DNA of 64,000 nucleotides from JACJVV01 sp047602755 (GTDB lineage Archaea; Nanobdellota; Nanobdellia; Woesearchaeales; JACJVV01), in assembly GCA_047602755.1 (NCBI GenBank), contig JBLKOM010000001.1:1-64000 (forward strand), given 5' to 3'. Numbering within the stretch: the first letter of the stretch is position 1; every line of letters begins with the position of its first letter. The notes under the pieces were generated by a model. That model saw only the letters and a list, made by a program, of their open reading frames with translations. It made no database searches and was not told the origin of the DNA. The position numbers and the translations under genes are program-made. This document shows, piece after piece, positions 25,289 to 34,849 of this stretch.

Positions 25289-26677
25289 TTACAAATACTT
25301 CCTCGGGTCTGCAATAACTCCTTCAAGAGCAGTTGCAGCTGCTGTATAAGGAGACATTAAATGAGTTTTTGCACCTTTACCTTGTCTATTCATAAAATTT
25401 CTATTTGATGTACTAGCAGTTCTCTCTTGATTAACCAATGTATCAGGACTCATTGACAGACACATTGAACATCCAGAATTTCTCCATTCTGCACCAGCAT
25501 CAATTAATATTTTATCATAACCTAATCTTTCAGCTTCTTGCTTCACTAATTCAGAACCTGGCACAACAATAGTTTTAACCGCTACTTTTTTACCTTCCAA
25601 TATCTCTACAGCATATTCAATATCACTTAATCTACCATTAGTACAACTACCAATAAATACAACATCAACTGGTGTTCCAGCAATTTTTCTCCCTGGAACT
25701 AATCCCATATAAGCATATGAACCTAATGCATTTTCAAAGGATGTATGACCCAATCCTTTTTTATCATATGGCATTTTTTCATTTATCATTACGCTTTCAT
25801 CTGATGCAGTACCCCAACTAACCATTGGTTCAAGACCTGTAACATCTATTGTTCTAACATCATCATATTCTGCATCTTTATCGGATGCAATACTTTTCCA
25901 AAACTCAACAGCTTTATCCCAATCTTGTTTTGGAGCATATGGTTTGCCTTTCAAATAATTAAAAGTTATTTCATCAGGATTAATATAAGCAACTTTAGCA
26001 CCACCTTCTACTCCCATGTTACACATAGTAAAGCGTCCTTCCATAGACATTCTTTCAATAACTTCACCAGCATATTCATGAGCATAACCATTACCACCTT
26101 TAGCACCTACTTCACGAATTGCAAGCATTATCAAATCTTTTGCTGTAACTCCTTTTTGTAAAGTGCCAACAAAATTAATTTTTCTTTTTTTAAGTTTTTG
26201 ATCAAGATATATTGTCTGACTTCCAAGAGCATGTCCTAATTGAGTTGAACCTACACCAAAACCAATAGCACCTAATGCACCATAAGTAGATGTATGAGAA
26301 TCACCACAAATAGCAGTCATACCTGGCCAAATAATTCCTTGCTCAGGAAAAACAACATGACAAACTCCACCTTTACCAGAACCTGGAGGAAAATAAGTCA
26401 CATTAAAATCTTTTACATTTTGTTCAAGTGTTTTTGCCATTAATTCATCAGTTGAATCTTTAAAAGGCATTCCAGAACAACATCTTGTATTTATAATATG
26501 ATCCATAACAGCAAAAGCAGTTTCTGGATAAACTATATCTAATCCATCATCACGTAGCCTCTCGATACAAGCTGGATTGCTTGTAACTTCATGAATTACT
26601 TTTCTACCAATAACTATTTGATTATCTATTACAGTATGCATTTCAATTACTTTTTCATATAATGATTTCCCAGCCAT
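25289..26677 (-). CDS. leuC: 3-isopropylmalate dehydratase large subunit LeuC (bacterial-type length)
   Basis: A 462-residue aconitase-family large subunit. The [4Fe-4S] ligands are in FIGSCTNGRLSD and GCSMCLSM; also seen are CGDSHTSTYGALG and FMNRQGKGAKTHL. The length is that of the long bacterial LeuC, not the ~420-residue archaeal HacA/LeuC form, which suggests transfer from bacteria. It is flanked by the LeuB-like gene 2 nt upstream and leuD 1 nt downstream: a single operon. A LeuA is not present in the window, so the pathway is incomplete here. Confidence 0.95.
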   Translation of the reverse strand: MAGKSLYEKVIEMHTVIDNQIVIGRKVIHEVTSNPACIERLRDDGLDIVYPETAFAVMDHIINTRCCSGMPFKDSTDELMAKTLEQNVKDFNVTYFPPGSGKGGVCHVVFPEQGIIWPGMTAICGDSHTSTYGALGAIGFGVGSTQLGHALGSQTIYLDQKLKKRKINFVGTLQKGVTAKDLIMLAIREVGAKGGNGYAHEYAGEVIERMSMEGRFTMCNMGVEGGAKVAYINPDEITFNYLKGKPYAPKQDWDKAVEFWKSIASDKDAEYDDVRTIDVTGLEPMVSWGTASDESVMINEKMPYDKKGLGHTSFENALGSYAYMGLVPGRKIAGTPVDVVFIGSCTNGRLSDIEYAVEILEGKKVAVKTIVVPGSELVKQEAERLGYDKILIDAGAEWRNSGCSMCLSMSPDTLVNQERTASTSNRNFMNRQGKGAKTHLMSPYTAAATALEGVIADPRKYL

Positions 26678-26679
26678 TT

Positions 26680-27819
26680 TTATACCTGTTTTTGAACATA
26701 CTTACATGCATCATCTACTAAATGATTTAATGTCATAGTTTTATAATTAGGATTACGTAGATTTGCTAAAGCAGCATCTTTCATTACTTTTGCTGCAACT
26801 GGCTCACCTAAATGTTCAAGCATCATTGCATATGACATAAAAGCAGCCTCAGGTTTTACTTTTTGAACTAATTCAGGAACAAATGAATCTTTAACATATT
26901 CACCAGAAGATAAAGTTTCATACCACTTATCTGGTGCACTACCATGCAAAGGCTCAAACATAGAAGGAAATCTTCTAGTTGGATCAATATTACCAGAAAC
27001 ACCTGCACCAATACCTCCACCTAAAATTGCTCCTATATCTGTCATAATATCTCCAAACATATTCTCAGTCGCAACAACATCAAATTGTTCAGGACATGTT
27101 ATCATTTGCATACCAAAATTATCAATGTGAATATAACCTATATCTACATCATCTCGTGCTTCTTTAAATTCTTTTAATACTCTATCCCATGGAGAACAAG
27201 CATATGTCAAAACATTATTTTTAAATGCAATATGAAGTCTTGGCTTTCGACCTTTTTCTTCACCTTTTACTATTGCTCTTTCAACAGCGTACTCAATAAG
27301 TCTTTTTACACCTTTATATGAACATTGCATCTCTTGTATTGCTACTTCAGCATCAGTTCCTGGATTAGCTATTCGACCTTTTCCAACATATAATCCTTCA
27401 GTGTTTTCCCTAACTATCTCAAAATTAATATGACGATGATCTTTATATCGTAAAGGAGAATCAACACCTTCTGCAAGAACAACTGGACGCAAATTAACAT
27501 ACTGATCAAATTCTTGCCTTATTTTTAATAAAAGTCCAACTTCAATAACACCTGGTTTTAATTTTGTAGGATCACCAATAGCTCCCTCAAAAATAGCATC
27601 AAAACCTAACAATGTTCCAAGTTCACTTTTTCTTAATTCTTTAATTCCTTCATTAACAAAATATTCAGCATTATAAGGTAAAGTAGTATGAGAAATTGGT
27701 AATGAAAGAATTCCTGCACAATGAACTGCATGTGAAAGTTCTACTACAGCATCAGTAACAGTTTTACCGTTTAAATCTCCTGGAATTAATGCAACACTAT
27801 GACTTGGTTGAACTGACAT
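26680..27819 (-). CDS. Isocitrate/isopropylmalate dehydrogenase family protein (LeuB-like)
   Basis: A 379-residue beta-decarboxylating dehydrogenase. Substrate motif VRENTEGLYVG and the catalytic Lys/Asp region (IAFKNNVLTYACSPWDRV; FDVVATENMFGDIMTDIGAIL) and FEPLHGSAPD are all present. The first loop reads IPGDLNGKTV instead of the usual IPGDGIGPE. The protein could be a 3-isopropylmalate, isocitrate, tartrate or homoisocitrate dehydrogenase; the leuCD linkage favours isopropylmalate. It is first in the operon. Upstream is a ~125-nt AT-rich spacer holding the (AAT)15 repeat. Confidence 0.9.
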   Translation of the reverse strand: MSVQPSHSVALIPGDLNGKTVTDAVVELSHAVHCAGILSLPISHTTLPYNAEYFVNEGIKELRKSELGTLLGFDAIFEGAIGDPTKLKPGVIEVGLLLKIRQEFDQYVNLRPVVLAEGVDSPLRYKDHRHINFEIVRENTEGLYVGKGRIANPGTDAEVAIQEMQCSYKGVKRLIEYAVERAIVKGEEKGRKPRLHIAFKNNVLTYACSPWDRVLKEFKEARDDVDIGYIHIDNFGMQMITCPEQFDVVATENMFGDIMTDIGAILGGGIGAGVSGNIDPTRRFPSMFEPLHGSAPDKWYETLSSGEYVKDSFVPELVQKVKPEAAFMSYAMMLEHLGEPVAAKVMKDAALANLRNPNYKTMTLNHLVDDACKYVQKQV

Positions 27820-27903
27820 AAAAAATAGGAATTCAATGATATATATAAACCTTATGGCGTGTAACCACTAAAAAATAGATATAATACGATATATAGATTT
27901 AAA

Positions 27904-28228
<325 letters not shown>

Positions 28229-28235
<7 letters not shown>

Positions 28236-28804
28236 TTTCTAATTGCTTTGATTATTTTATAAGGAATTCCTTGTTTATTAGCTAAATCCATTAATAACTT
28301 CTGCTCATCTTTATACATTTTTTTCAAATCATCATAACCCCTATTATTTAATTTATTATCAAGATATTCTTTCCATTGTAAATCTCTTTCTTTATGCATA
28401 CTCCTTTCATTTATTCCAGAATCTTTCAAAATCGGAATTAAAATTAAAACAGGTAGTCTGGTTATTCGTGATAATAATTGATTATACATTGATAATAATT
28501 CTTTATTATCATCTATAAAAAATATTTTTAGAGTCAAATGAAATCTTTCAAGAATAAATACTGTATTATTATCTTCTAATAATTTTAATTCAATAAAATC
28601 AATTAGTTTATTAAGATAATTTAATCTTAATTCATTAATATCATTTAGAAAAACATGTTTCCATGTCATCAATAACTCTTCTTCAGTAAAAGTATAAACC
28701 TTTTTATTCTTAAAATTATTCTTAAGAATATTAATAAAAGTGCTTTTACCAGAACCAGCAATACCTTCAATAATAATTAAACGTTTATCATTTGGTATTT
28801 TCAT
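28229..28804 (-). CDS. P-loop kinase-like protein
   Basis: A 191-residue P-loop protein with Walker A GIAGSGKST (14-22) near the N-terminus, an LERFHLTL segment (~93-100) resembling the DRY/DRF loop of deoxynucleoside and thymidylate kinases, and a Lys/Arg-rich lid (~125-140, NERSMHKERDLQWKEYL). It fits a nucleoside or nucleotide kinase, but the substrate cannot be told. It sits in the operon between an isochorismatase gene (34 nt upstream) and the DUF2087 gene (overlap). Confidence 0.78.
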
Positions 28805-28838
28805 AAAAATAAAATAATATATAGATTAATAAAACTAT

Positions 28839-29399
28839 CTATACATTTAATATTTCTTCAGAATTCATAACTTTTCCAAAATGAGATTTAATGTTAAGTA
28901 ATGTTGCATTATGTAAACCTTTATTATTAGTAAAAGTTAAATCTGAACAAAATATAACATTATAATCTTTAATCATTGATGTTCTAGCAGTAGATTCACA
29001 ACATACATTAGTCATTGTACCAATAATTATTAAGGTAGATATATTATTCTCTTCCAAAATATCATCTAGATTTGTATTAAAAAAAGCATCATATCTATTC
29101 TTTTTAATAATAATATCTTTTTTTTTAACATCTATTCCACTACAAATTTCTGAACCAAAAGTATTATCTCGTAAACCTTCATCTTTCAATGATGGAAACA
29201 TTTTTGATTCAATAGGATTCTTTTTAGGATCAAAAATATGACGAGTAAAAATAACCAGAGAAACTTTATCTCGCATAATATTAATAAAGCTGTTAACTTT
29301 AGAAATATTTTCATTTATTCCACTAACTTTTAATATAGAATTATCTATAATGAAATCATTCTGTAAATCTATTATTAATAATGCTAATTTATTATTCAT
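28839..29399 (-). CDS. Isochorismatase-family cysteine hydrolase
   Basis: An amidase/nicotinamidase-like hydrolase with triad residues Asp (LIIDLQNDF), Lys (IIKKNRYDAFFNT) and Cys (GTMTNVCCESTART). The start at 29399 has GGAGG (29412-29408) 8 nt before it and overlaps the asnB stop by 8 nt; an ATG at 29405 is too close to the ribosome site. The substrate might be an amide such as nicotinamide, or an N-carbamoyl compound. Translational coupling to asnB suggests linked amide/ammonia chemistry. Confidence 0.88.
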   Translation of the reverse strand: MNNKLALLIIDLQNDFIIDNSILKVSGINENISKVNSFINIMRDKVSLVIFTRHIFDPKKNPIESKMFPSLKDEGLRDNTFGSEICSGIDVKKKDIIIKKNRYDAFFNTNLDDILEENNISTLIIIGTMTNVCCESTARTSMIKDYNVIFCSDLTFTNNKGLHNATLLNIKSHFGKVMNSEEILNV

Positions 29400-31290
29400 G
29401 TTCATAACCTCCAGCAATATTTTGATTATACCAAACTAATGTTGTCAATAATTTAAATACATCATTTGTTCTAATATCATCTCCATCTACAATATTACAT
29501 GAACTACTAATTGGTCTCCACTCCATTAATTTAACGCCAGCATCTTCAGCACTAAAATCATGCTCGAGCTCGTTTATTCTACGAATATAATTATTAGCAA
29601 TTTTTTCAAAACTATCTTTATTAAAATAATTCCAAAAAGAGTCATTAACAAAATGAATTCTGTTAATAAACTCCCGTGCAATAACTTTATGATAATCAAT
29701 ATGAGACGCAGCAGGTAATGGTGCTTTTGGACGATTATAAATTTGTTCAGGCAATCTATCTTTAAAAGCCTCTCTAAGAATATATTTTTCAGTTCCATTA
29801 CTAATTTGATATTCTTGAGGTATTTCTACGCAAGTTGCAATAACATCTAAATCTTGGAAAGGACATCTTACTTCAATTGAATTAGCCATAGCACATCTAT
29901 CATTAGCTTTATTCAAAAAACCAAGAAAATCTACTGCATAAACACCCATCATTCTCCTTTTTGAATCATTAGTATCAAAACTGGCATAAATATCTAACAA
30001 ATAATCAAAAGATTTATCAAAATTAATTTCTTCTAATTTTTGAGGATTAATTAGTTTAGAAACATATTCTTGCCTACTTAAAATTAATTCTTTCAATCTT
30101 TTCTGATCTGAACAAACTTCTTGATCACTTTTTAAACCAGGGAAATTATACCAATAGCCCCAATTAAATTCATCTGCTCCCTCACCAGTCAAAACAACTT
30201 TAACTCCATTATGCCGTAAAACTTTATAATTTTTATACATTGCTAATTGTCTTATACTATCTTGTATACCTAAAACAGCAACCATTTCTTCTAAATCATC
30301 CAAAAAACATTCAGGAGAAATATCAGCTGATACTAATTCTATATTTTGTCTAGAGTTAGCTAATAATTTAGCTGCTTCATAATCTGGATTAGAACCATCA
30401 GCGGTATATCTTATACAACTTGCTATAATATTACCATTATAATTATCAGCAGCAACAGCAGCAACTATACTTGAGTCTAATCCACCGCTTAATGCACAAC
30501 CTAATGTAACTTCTTCAGGTATTCGATTTATAATAGCAGATTCTAATACATTTCGTAAATCATATACATAATCCTCTTTTAATTTACTAACTTGAAGATC
30601 TTTAATTGGCAAAGAATAATAGTTATGCCTAAACATAGCACCATCTGATAGAATTTTCATATACTCTCCTGGTTTTAAAGAATATATTCCTTTGTAAATT
30701 GAATCTCCTAAAGGCTCTTCACCAGCTGCAAAAACAGAACCATTGATCAATAAAGATACAATACTATCAATATTTGGCTCAAATCCTATATTTCTAACAA
30801 TTGACCTAGGATCTGAACTAAATTGAAATCCCTCCTGTAATGAAAAATACAAAGGTTTCATAGCAGTCCTATCTCTTGCTAAAAAAATTTCTCTAGTTTT
30901 AACATTATAAACAGAGAATGCAAACTGTCCATTAATCTTATCAAGAATTTTTTCTCCCCACAATTTAAAACCTTCTAATAGCACCTCTGTATCACAATTT
31001 GTTTTAAAATTAATACCATTTTCTTTAAGTTCATTTCTTAATTTTTTGTAATTATAAATCTCACCATTAAAAGTAATGATATAATCTCCAGATTTCATAG
31101 GCTGATCTGCAGTTCTATTTTTTGAATCAACAATAGCTAATCTTGTATGTCCTATAGCACAAAAATCATCTAAAAATATTCCCTGACCATCTGGCCCTCT
31201 ATTTCTAACTACACCATTCATAGAATCAATTAAATCTGTTAATTCTTGTCGTGATCTTGCTGAATTGATTATTCCATTAATACCACACAT
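29392..31290 (-). CDS. asnB: Asparagine synthetase, glutamine-hydrolysing (AsnB-like)
   Basis: A 632-residue protein: an N-terminal class II glutaminase (Cys2 nucleophile in MCGINGI, RGPDGQG, FNGEIYNY) and a C-terminal ATP-pyrophosphatase synthetase domain (LGCALSGGLDSSIVAA, GEGADEFNWGY, RCPFQDLDV). It converts aspartate plus glutamine to asparagine, though AsnB relatives also amidate other substrates in surface-glycan and metabolite pathways. GGTGA lies 7 nt upstream of the ATG. A TATA-like element on the minus strand (31323-31332) predicts a short leader. Divergent from the TrmB gene with which it shares the promoter region. Confidence 0.93.
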   Translation of the reverse strand: MCGINGIINSARSRQELTDLIDSMNGVVRNRGPDGQGIFLDDFCAIGHTRLAIVDSKNRTADQPMKSGDYIITFNGEIYNYKKLRNELKENGINFKTNCDTEVLLEGFKLWGEKILDKINGQFAFSVYNVKTREIFLARDRTAMKPLYFSLQEGFQFSSDPRSIVRNIGFEPNIDSIVSLLINGSVFAAGEEPLGDSIYKGIYSLKPGEYMKILSDGAMFRHNYYSLPIKDLQVSKLKEDYVYDLRNVLESAIINRIPEEVTLGCALSGGLDSSIVAAVAADNYNGNIIASCIRYTADGSNPDYEAAKLLANSRQNIELVSADISPECFLDDLEEMVAVLGIQDSIRQLAMYKNYKVLRHNGVKVVLTGEGADEFNWGYWYNFPGLKSDQEVCSDQKRLKELILSRQEYVSKLINPQKLEEINFDKSFDYLLDIYASFDTNDSKRRMMGVYAVDFLGFLNKANDRCAMANSIEVRCPFQDLDVIATCVEIPQEYQISNGTEKYILREAFKDRLPEQIYNRPKAPLPAASHIDYHKVIAREFINRIHFVNDSFWNYFNKDSFEKIANNYIRRINELEHDFSAEDAGVKLMEWRPISSSCNIVDGDDIRTNDVFKLLTTLVWYNQNIAGGYEHE

Positions 31291-31367
31291 TTAATTCACC
31301 TACTCATAGTAGTAAACTTACAAATATATAAATATAGGTGTTGTTTAACAAGACTACTTTAGATAAA

Positions 31368-31377
31368 TTTATATAAA
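31368..31377 (+). promoter_or_regulatory. TATA element for the TrmB gene (leaderless)
   Basis: TTTATATAAA lies ~25 nt upstream of the ATG at 31397, so transcription would begin at or next to the start codon. The 106-nt region between asnB and the TrmB gene carries both promoters. Confidence 0.55.
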
Positions 31378-31396
31378 GAAAGAATATTCTATATAT

Positions 31397-32155
31397 ATGC
31401 AACTAAATGAATTAAAAAAAATTGGACTTACAGAAGGTGAGATTAAAATATATCAAGCCCTTTTAATTCTAGGAGAAACAACAAAAACAAATCTTGCAAA
31501 ACAATCAGGGATTTCACCATCAAATATTTATGATGTTACAAATAGATTAATTGAGAAAGGAATAATATCTAAAGTTAAAAAAAATGGGATTGCTCACTTT
31601 AGCCCTGCAAATCCAAAACACATATTACATTATCTTGAACAAAAAAAACAAGAAATACAAAAAGAAGAAGATGTAATAAATCAAATACTCCCATCACTAT
31701 TAGCTGAATTTCAAAAAGTAAAAGAAAAAGTAAATGTTGAAGTTTTTCAAGGTTGGAAAGGCCTAAAAACTATTTTTGATGACTTAATAAACGAATGTAA
31801 TAAAAATGATTATAATTATGTTTTTGGAGCAAGTAAAGGAGAATCAGAAAAACAAGCTGATATATTCTTTCTTAAATATTCAAAAATAAGAGAAAAAAAA
31901 GGGATCATAACTAATATCATATTTAATGAAGAATTAAGAAAAAGAAAAACAAGAATAGATTTCTTTCTAAAATCAAAAAATTATAAAATTAAGTTCTTAC
32001 AACAAACTACACCTGCAGAAATATTAATGTATAAAAATAAATCATGTATTATTATTTTAACAAAGAATCCTTTAATTATTAGAATAACATCAAAAGAAGT
32101 CACTTCTTCATTTAAACAATATTTTGATATAATGTGGAAAATTGCAAAAAAGTAA
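31397..32155 (+). CDS. TrmB-family transcriptional regulator
   Basis: A 252-residue archaeal regulator. The N-terminal winged helix has GLTEGEIKIYQALLILGETT, LAKQSGISPSNIYDVTNRLIEKGII and a wing ending HFSPANPKHIL. Then a coiled-coil linker (~75-115) and the C-terminal PLD-like ligand or dimer domain (VEVFQGWKGLKTIFDDL). TrmB proteins sense sugars or other metabolites. Its divergent position suggests it controls the asnB operon and itself. The mRNA seems leaderless. Confidence 0.92.
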   Translation: MQLNELKKIGLTEGEIKIYQALLILGETTKTNLAKQSGISPSNIYDVTNRLIEKGIISKVKKNGIAHFSPANPKHILHYLEQKKQEIQKEEDVINQILPSLLAEFQKVKEKVNVEVFQGWKGLKTIFDDLINECNKNDYNYVFGASKGESEKQADIFFLKYSKIREKKGIITNIIFNEELRKRKTRIDFFLKSKNYKIKFLQQTTPAEILMYKNKSCIIILTKNPLIIRITSKEVTSSFKQYFDIMWKIAKK

Positions 32156-32179
32156 TTATAATATAATAATAGCAACAAA

Positions 32180-32217
<38 letters not shown>

Positions 32218-32237
32218 AGAAAAAATAAATAAGAATC

Positions 32238-32678
32238 CTAGTTAATTGAAACTAATTTCAATTTAAAATTTAAAACTTTTCCAGATAATGGATGGTTTAA
32301 ATCTAAAGTAATATCATCGTCACCAACAGCAATAATTTTTGCAGGCATTTGTTGCCCATTTGGCAAACCAACACCTAAAACCATTCCTTCTTTTACTTCA
32401 TCTCTTTTATCTTCTGGTAACTGAGTTTTTGGAACTTTTTGAACTAAATCTTCTCTAGGAGTTCCATAAGCCTGATCTGGCTGCAAAGTAATCTCTTTTT
32501 CCTGACCAACTTCCATTCCCATCACTGCCTCATCAAAACCTTTTATCATCTGACCAGAACCTGCTTCAAATTCTAATGGATGTGCATGATCTCCATGAGT
32601 AGAAGTATCAAAAACTGTACCATCTTCTAGAGTTCCTGTATAATCAACTTTAACTTTATCGCCTTTTTTAACTGCCAT
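32238..32678 (-). CDS. FKBP-type peptidyl-prolyl isomerase (SlyD-like)
   Basis: A 146-residue protein beginning MAVKKGDKVKVDYTGTL. The start at 32678 is chosen for the GGAGG 8 nt upstream; a longer in-frame N-terminus is hydrophobic junk. Motifs are GTVFDTS, MIKGFDEAVMGMEVGQEKEI and NHPLSGKVLNFKLKL. An inserted flap (from ~PDQAYG to DDDITLDLN) is typical of SlyD/archaeal FKBPs with added chaperone activity. No signal peptide, so it is cytoplasmic. A second FKBP is encoded at 53518. Confidence 0.93.
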   Translation of the reverse strand: MAVKKGDKVKVDYTGTLEDGTVFDTSTHGDHAHPLEFEAGSGQMIKGFDEAVMGMEVGQEKEITLQPDQAYGTPREDLVQKVPKTQLPEDKRDEVKEGMVLGVGLPNGQQMPAKIIAVGDDDITLDLNHPLSGKVLNFKLKLVSIN

Positions 32679-32821
32679 AATAAAAACCTCCATAATTATA
32701 ATCAAAACAAGCAAATCATACTCATAAATATGCATAAAGTATCACTTCACACAAAACAAGTAAGAAACTCATTTTTAATATAAAAAATCATTATATTATT
32801 TAAGTGTTACGGTAAAATAAG

Positions 32822-34201
32822 CTAATCTTTAATAGGTATTATCGTCGGAGGTAAAGAGATTATTGAATTATAAACACTATCAACATTATCAATACCAACC
32901 ATAAAAATAGTATACATCCCATTATTAATTACTTTTCCATCAAAATGAGTTATCATTTTTTTATATTTTTCAATTGAAGATTCATTACTAGAACGCCAAA
33001 CTACTTTATTATTCTGCAAGATAATTGACTCCAAGATTGAAGTAGCAATACCTAAACCTTCATAATTTTTATGAGTAAATAATTTGCAAACATATTCAAA
33101 ATCATCAACCGGATATGTGATAGCACCGCCCTGTGGAAGACTATCTAAATAAACAGTTATATCTTTATCCTTAATAATATCAAAATAATTATCAACAAGA
33201 TAATAACCGTGTTCTAAAAAAACTTCTGAAACTAATTTTTGGAGTACAACATTATCAACAGCCTCAATAGGAAATGATGTTATAACAAAAGGTGATATCA
33301 ATTTAGTACCTGAACCATCCCCAATTAATTCTTCAAGTAAACCAGTTGATGCAATCCCTTCAGTTGAATATTTTAAAGTTGTAATCTGGACTGAATGGCC
33401 AGGACCAAGGTAATTAAGTAGATCATATGCTTCTTGACCATTAGTAATCATTCCACCCTTTATTATTCCATTTTTAACCATTTTATCAAACTCAATTTCT
33501 GAAAAAACTGTTTTAACAATATTACCATTAGAATCATAAATTGGTGTATCACCAAGTAAGATTAATTTTTTAGCCTGCAAAAACTTAACTAAATCTTTCG
33601 CAACTGTTGTTGCATTCACATTATAAAAATCATCATTAAATTTACCTACATGAGAAAAAATAGGAATTCTATTGTTTTGAATTGCCTGAATAATTGGTTT
33701 CGTATTAATATGAATTATATCACCAACATATCCTACATCAATATCTTCCCCATTTAAATTTTCTGGACCATGAGGTTGAACAAAAACAAAATCAGGTGGA
33801 ACTAAAAATGATTCAACACCAAAATAACTTAACTGATTAGCAACATTAATTTGATTTTCTAACGAAGCTTTAACAATTTGATCAATATCTTTCTCAGAAG
33901 TTATACGGATGCCATTAACTTTTTTAGAATTCTTTAAAATACTATCATATTGAACCCCACCACCAAGAACTAAAGGTAAATATAATTCATGCTCTGCAAG
34001 ATAAACCATTTCTGCACATAACTCACCAAGATTAACTCCATCAAGAAGCTTACCACTACTTTTAACAACCCCTAATTGATACATTGGAAGACTTTTTAGC
34101 ATATTCAACCAATAATAAGTGGTTTTAATACCCAAATCATCAATAATCTTAGTAACATTTTCGTTTAATAATGGCATACTGAAAAAAACTGAATATAACA
34201 T
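32822..34201 (-). CDS. Amino-acid kinase / GNAT fusion resembling N-acetylglutamate synthase-kinase
   Basis: A 459-residue product. An amino-acid-kinase-like domain (LPLVLGGGVQYDS, HVGKFNDDFYNVNATTVAKDL, GMITNGQEAYDLLNYLGPGHSVQITT) is followed by a C-terminal GNAT-like segment (AITYPVDDFEYVCKLFTHKNYEGLGIATSIL; YEGLGIA as acetyl-CoA loop). This is the layout of ArgA/vertebrate-like NAGS and bifunctional ArgA/ArgB. No other arginine or lysine synthesis gene is near. The kinase glycine loop is GGGVQ; kinase activity is uncertain. A TATA-like element overlapped by an 8-bp inverted repeat (34224-34245) lies ~30 nt upstream. Confidence 0.75.
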   Translation of the reverse strand: MLYSVFFSMPLLNENVTKIIDDLGIKTTYYWLNMLKSLPMYQLGVVKSSGKLLDGVNLGELCAEMVYLAEHELYLPLVLGGGVQYDSILKNSKKVNGIRITSEKDIDQIVKASLENQINVANQLSYFGVESFLVPPDFVFVQPHGPENLNGEDIDVGYVGDIIHINTKPIIQAIQNNRIPIFSHVGKFNDDFYNVNATTVAKDLVKFLQAKKLILLGDTPIYDSNGNIVKTVFSEIEFDKMVKNGIIKGGMITNGQEAYDLLNYLGPGHSVQITTLKYSTEGIASTGLLEELIGDGSGTKLISPFVITSFPIEAVDNVVLQKLVSEVFLEHGYYLVDNYFDIIKDKDITVYLDSLPQGGAITYPVDDFEYVCKLFTHKNYEGLGIATSILESIILQNNKVVWRSSNESSIEKYKKMITHFDGKVINNGMYTIFMVGIDNVDSVYNSIISLPPTIIPIKD

Positions 34202-34223
34202 TAAAAACTATTGATTTATTTAA

Positions 34224-34245
34224 GACAAAAATATAATTTTTTGTC
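34224..34245 (-). promoter_or_regulatory. Inverted repeat overlapping the TATA region of the kinase-GNAT gene
   Basis: GACAAAAA (34224-34231) and TTTTTGTC (34238-34245) are perfect 8-nt inverted complements with a 6-nt AT centre. The centre coincides with the minus-strand TATA-like element ~30 nt from the ATG, a position where a repressor would block TBP. Confidence 0.35.
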
Positions 34246-34359
34246 ATAAATAGAACATAGATGAATTTAAACAAGAACAATCTAATGCTACTCAAAAGTA
34301 GTTAAAAAACGAAATATTTATATATTAGTCTTTTTTATTACCACTTATAGGTAACAAAA

Positions 34360-34587
34360 ATGGACTGCAAAACTCAAAAAAATATATCATTGAATGACCT
34401 TGACTTTACTACAAAAGAAACTATTGAAATAGAAGCACCTGAAAAAAAACAAAGAATAGTCATAACAATAACAAAAAGACACTATTATGATCAAATCAAA
34501 AGAAAAGTTATTACTGATCAAGTTGTACATAAAGCTAGATATCAATCAAAAAAAAGAAAAAAAGACAAAGGAGAAGATTTAATATGA
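34360..34587 (+). CDS. Small basic hypothetical protein (75 aa)
   Basis: A 75-residue product, not recognised. The N-terminal part is acidic/polar; the C-terminal half is very basic (QSKKRKKDKGED), which could bind nucleic acid. No Cys or membrane segment. A TATA-like stretch (34310-34322) precedes it, and AGGT lies a few nt before the ATG. It overlaps the next small ORF by an ATGA junction, which supports both being translated. Confidence 0.55.
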   Translation: MDCKTQKNISLNDLDFTTKETIEIEAPEKKQRIVITITKRHYYDQIKRKVITDQVVHKARYQSKKRKKDKGEDLI

Positions 34588-34730
34588 TTGAAAAAGAAGT
34601 AAAAGTACAAGCACCACCTAAAGAAGATGGATTAACAGATTTACTTGCAACAGATAAAACACATACAACAAAAAAATTAAAAAAACATGATTATGATAAA
34701 TACTTAGTTGGATTAGAATATAATAGATGA
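34584..34730 (+). CDS. Small hypothetical protein (48 aa) coupled to the previous gene
   Basis: A 48-residue ORF starting in the ATGA overlap with the preceding stop. It begins MIEKEVKVQAPPKEDGL and ends HDYDKYLVGLEYNR. GGAG lies ~13 nt before its ATG. It was too short for automated listing. Coupling to the 75-aa ORF is the main support; no family was recognised. Confidence 0.5.
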   Translation: MIEKEVKVQAPPKEDGLTDLLATDKTHTTKKLKKHDYDKYLVGLEYNR

Positions 34731-34849
34731 AAAAAGACTAAAAGTAAATTCTAGTGAATAAATCTAAAAATAATAATATAAAACCAGTAAATAATTACTT
34801 AAAGTCATCAACAAAAATATTATAAGAAGAAAAAGAATTATAAAAAATA

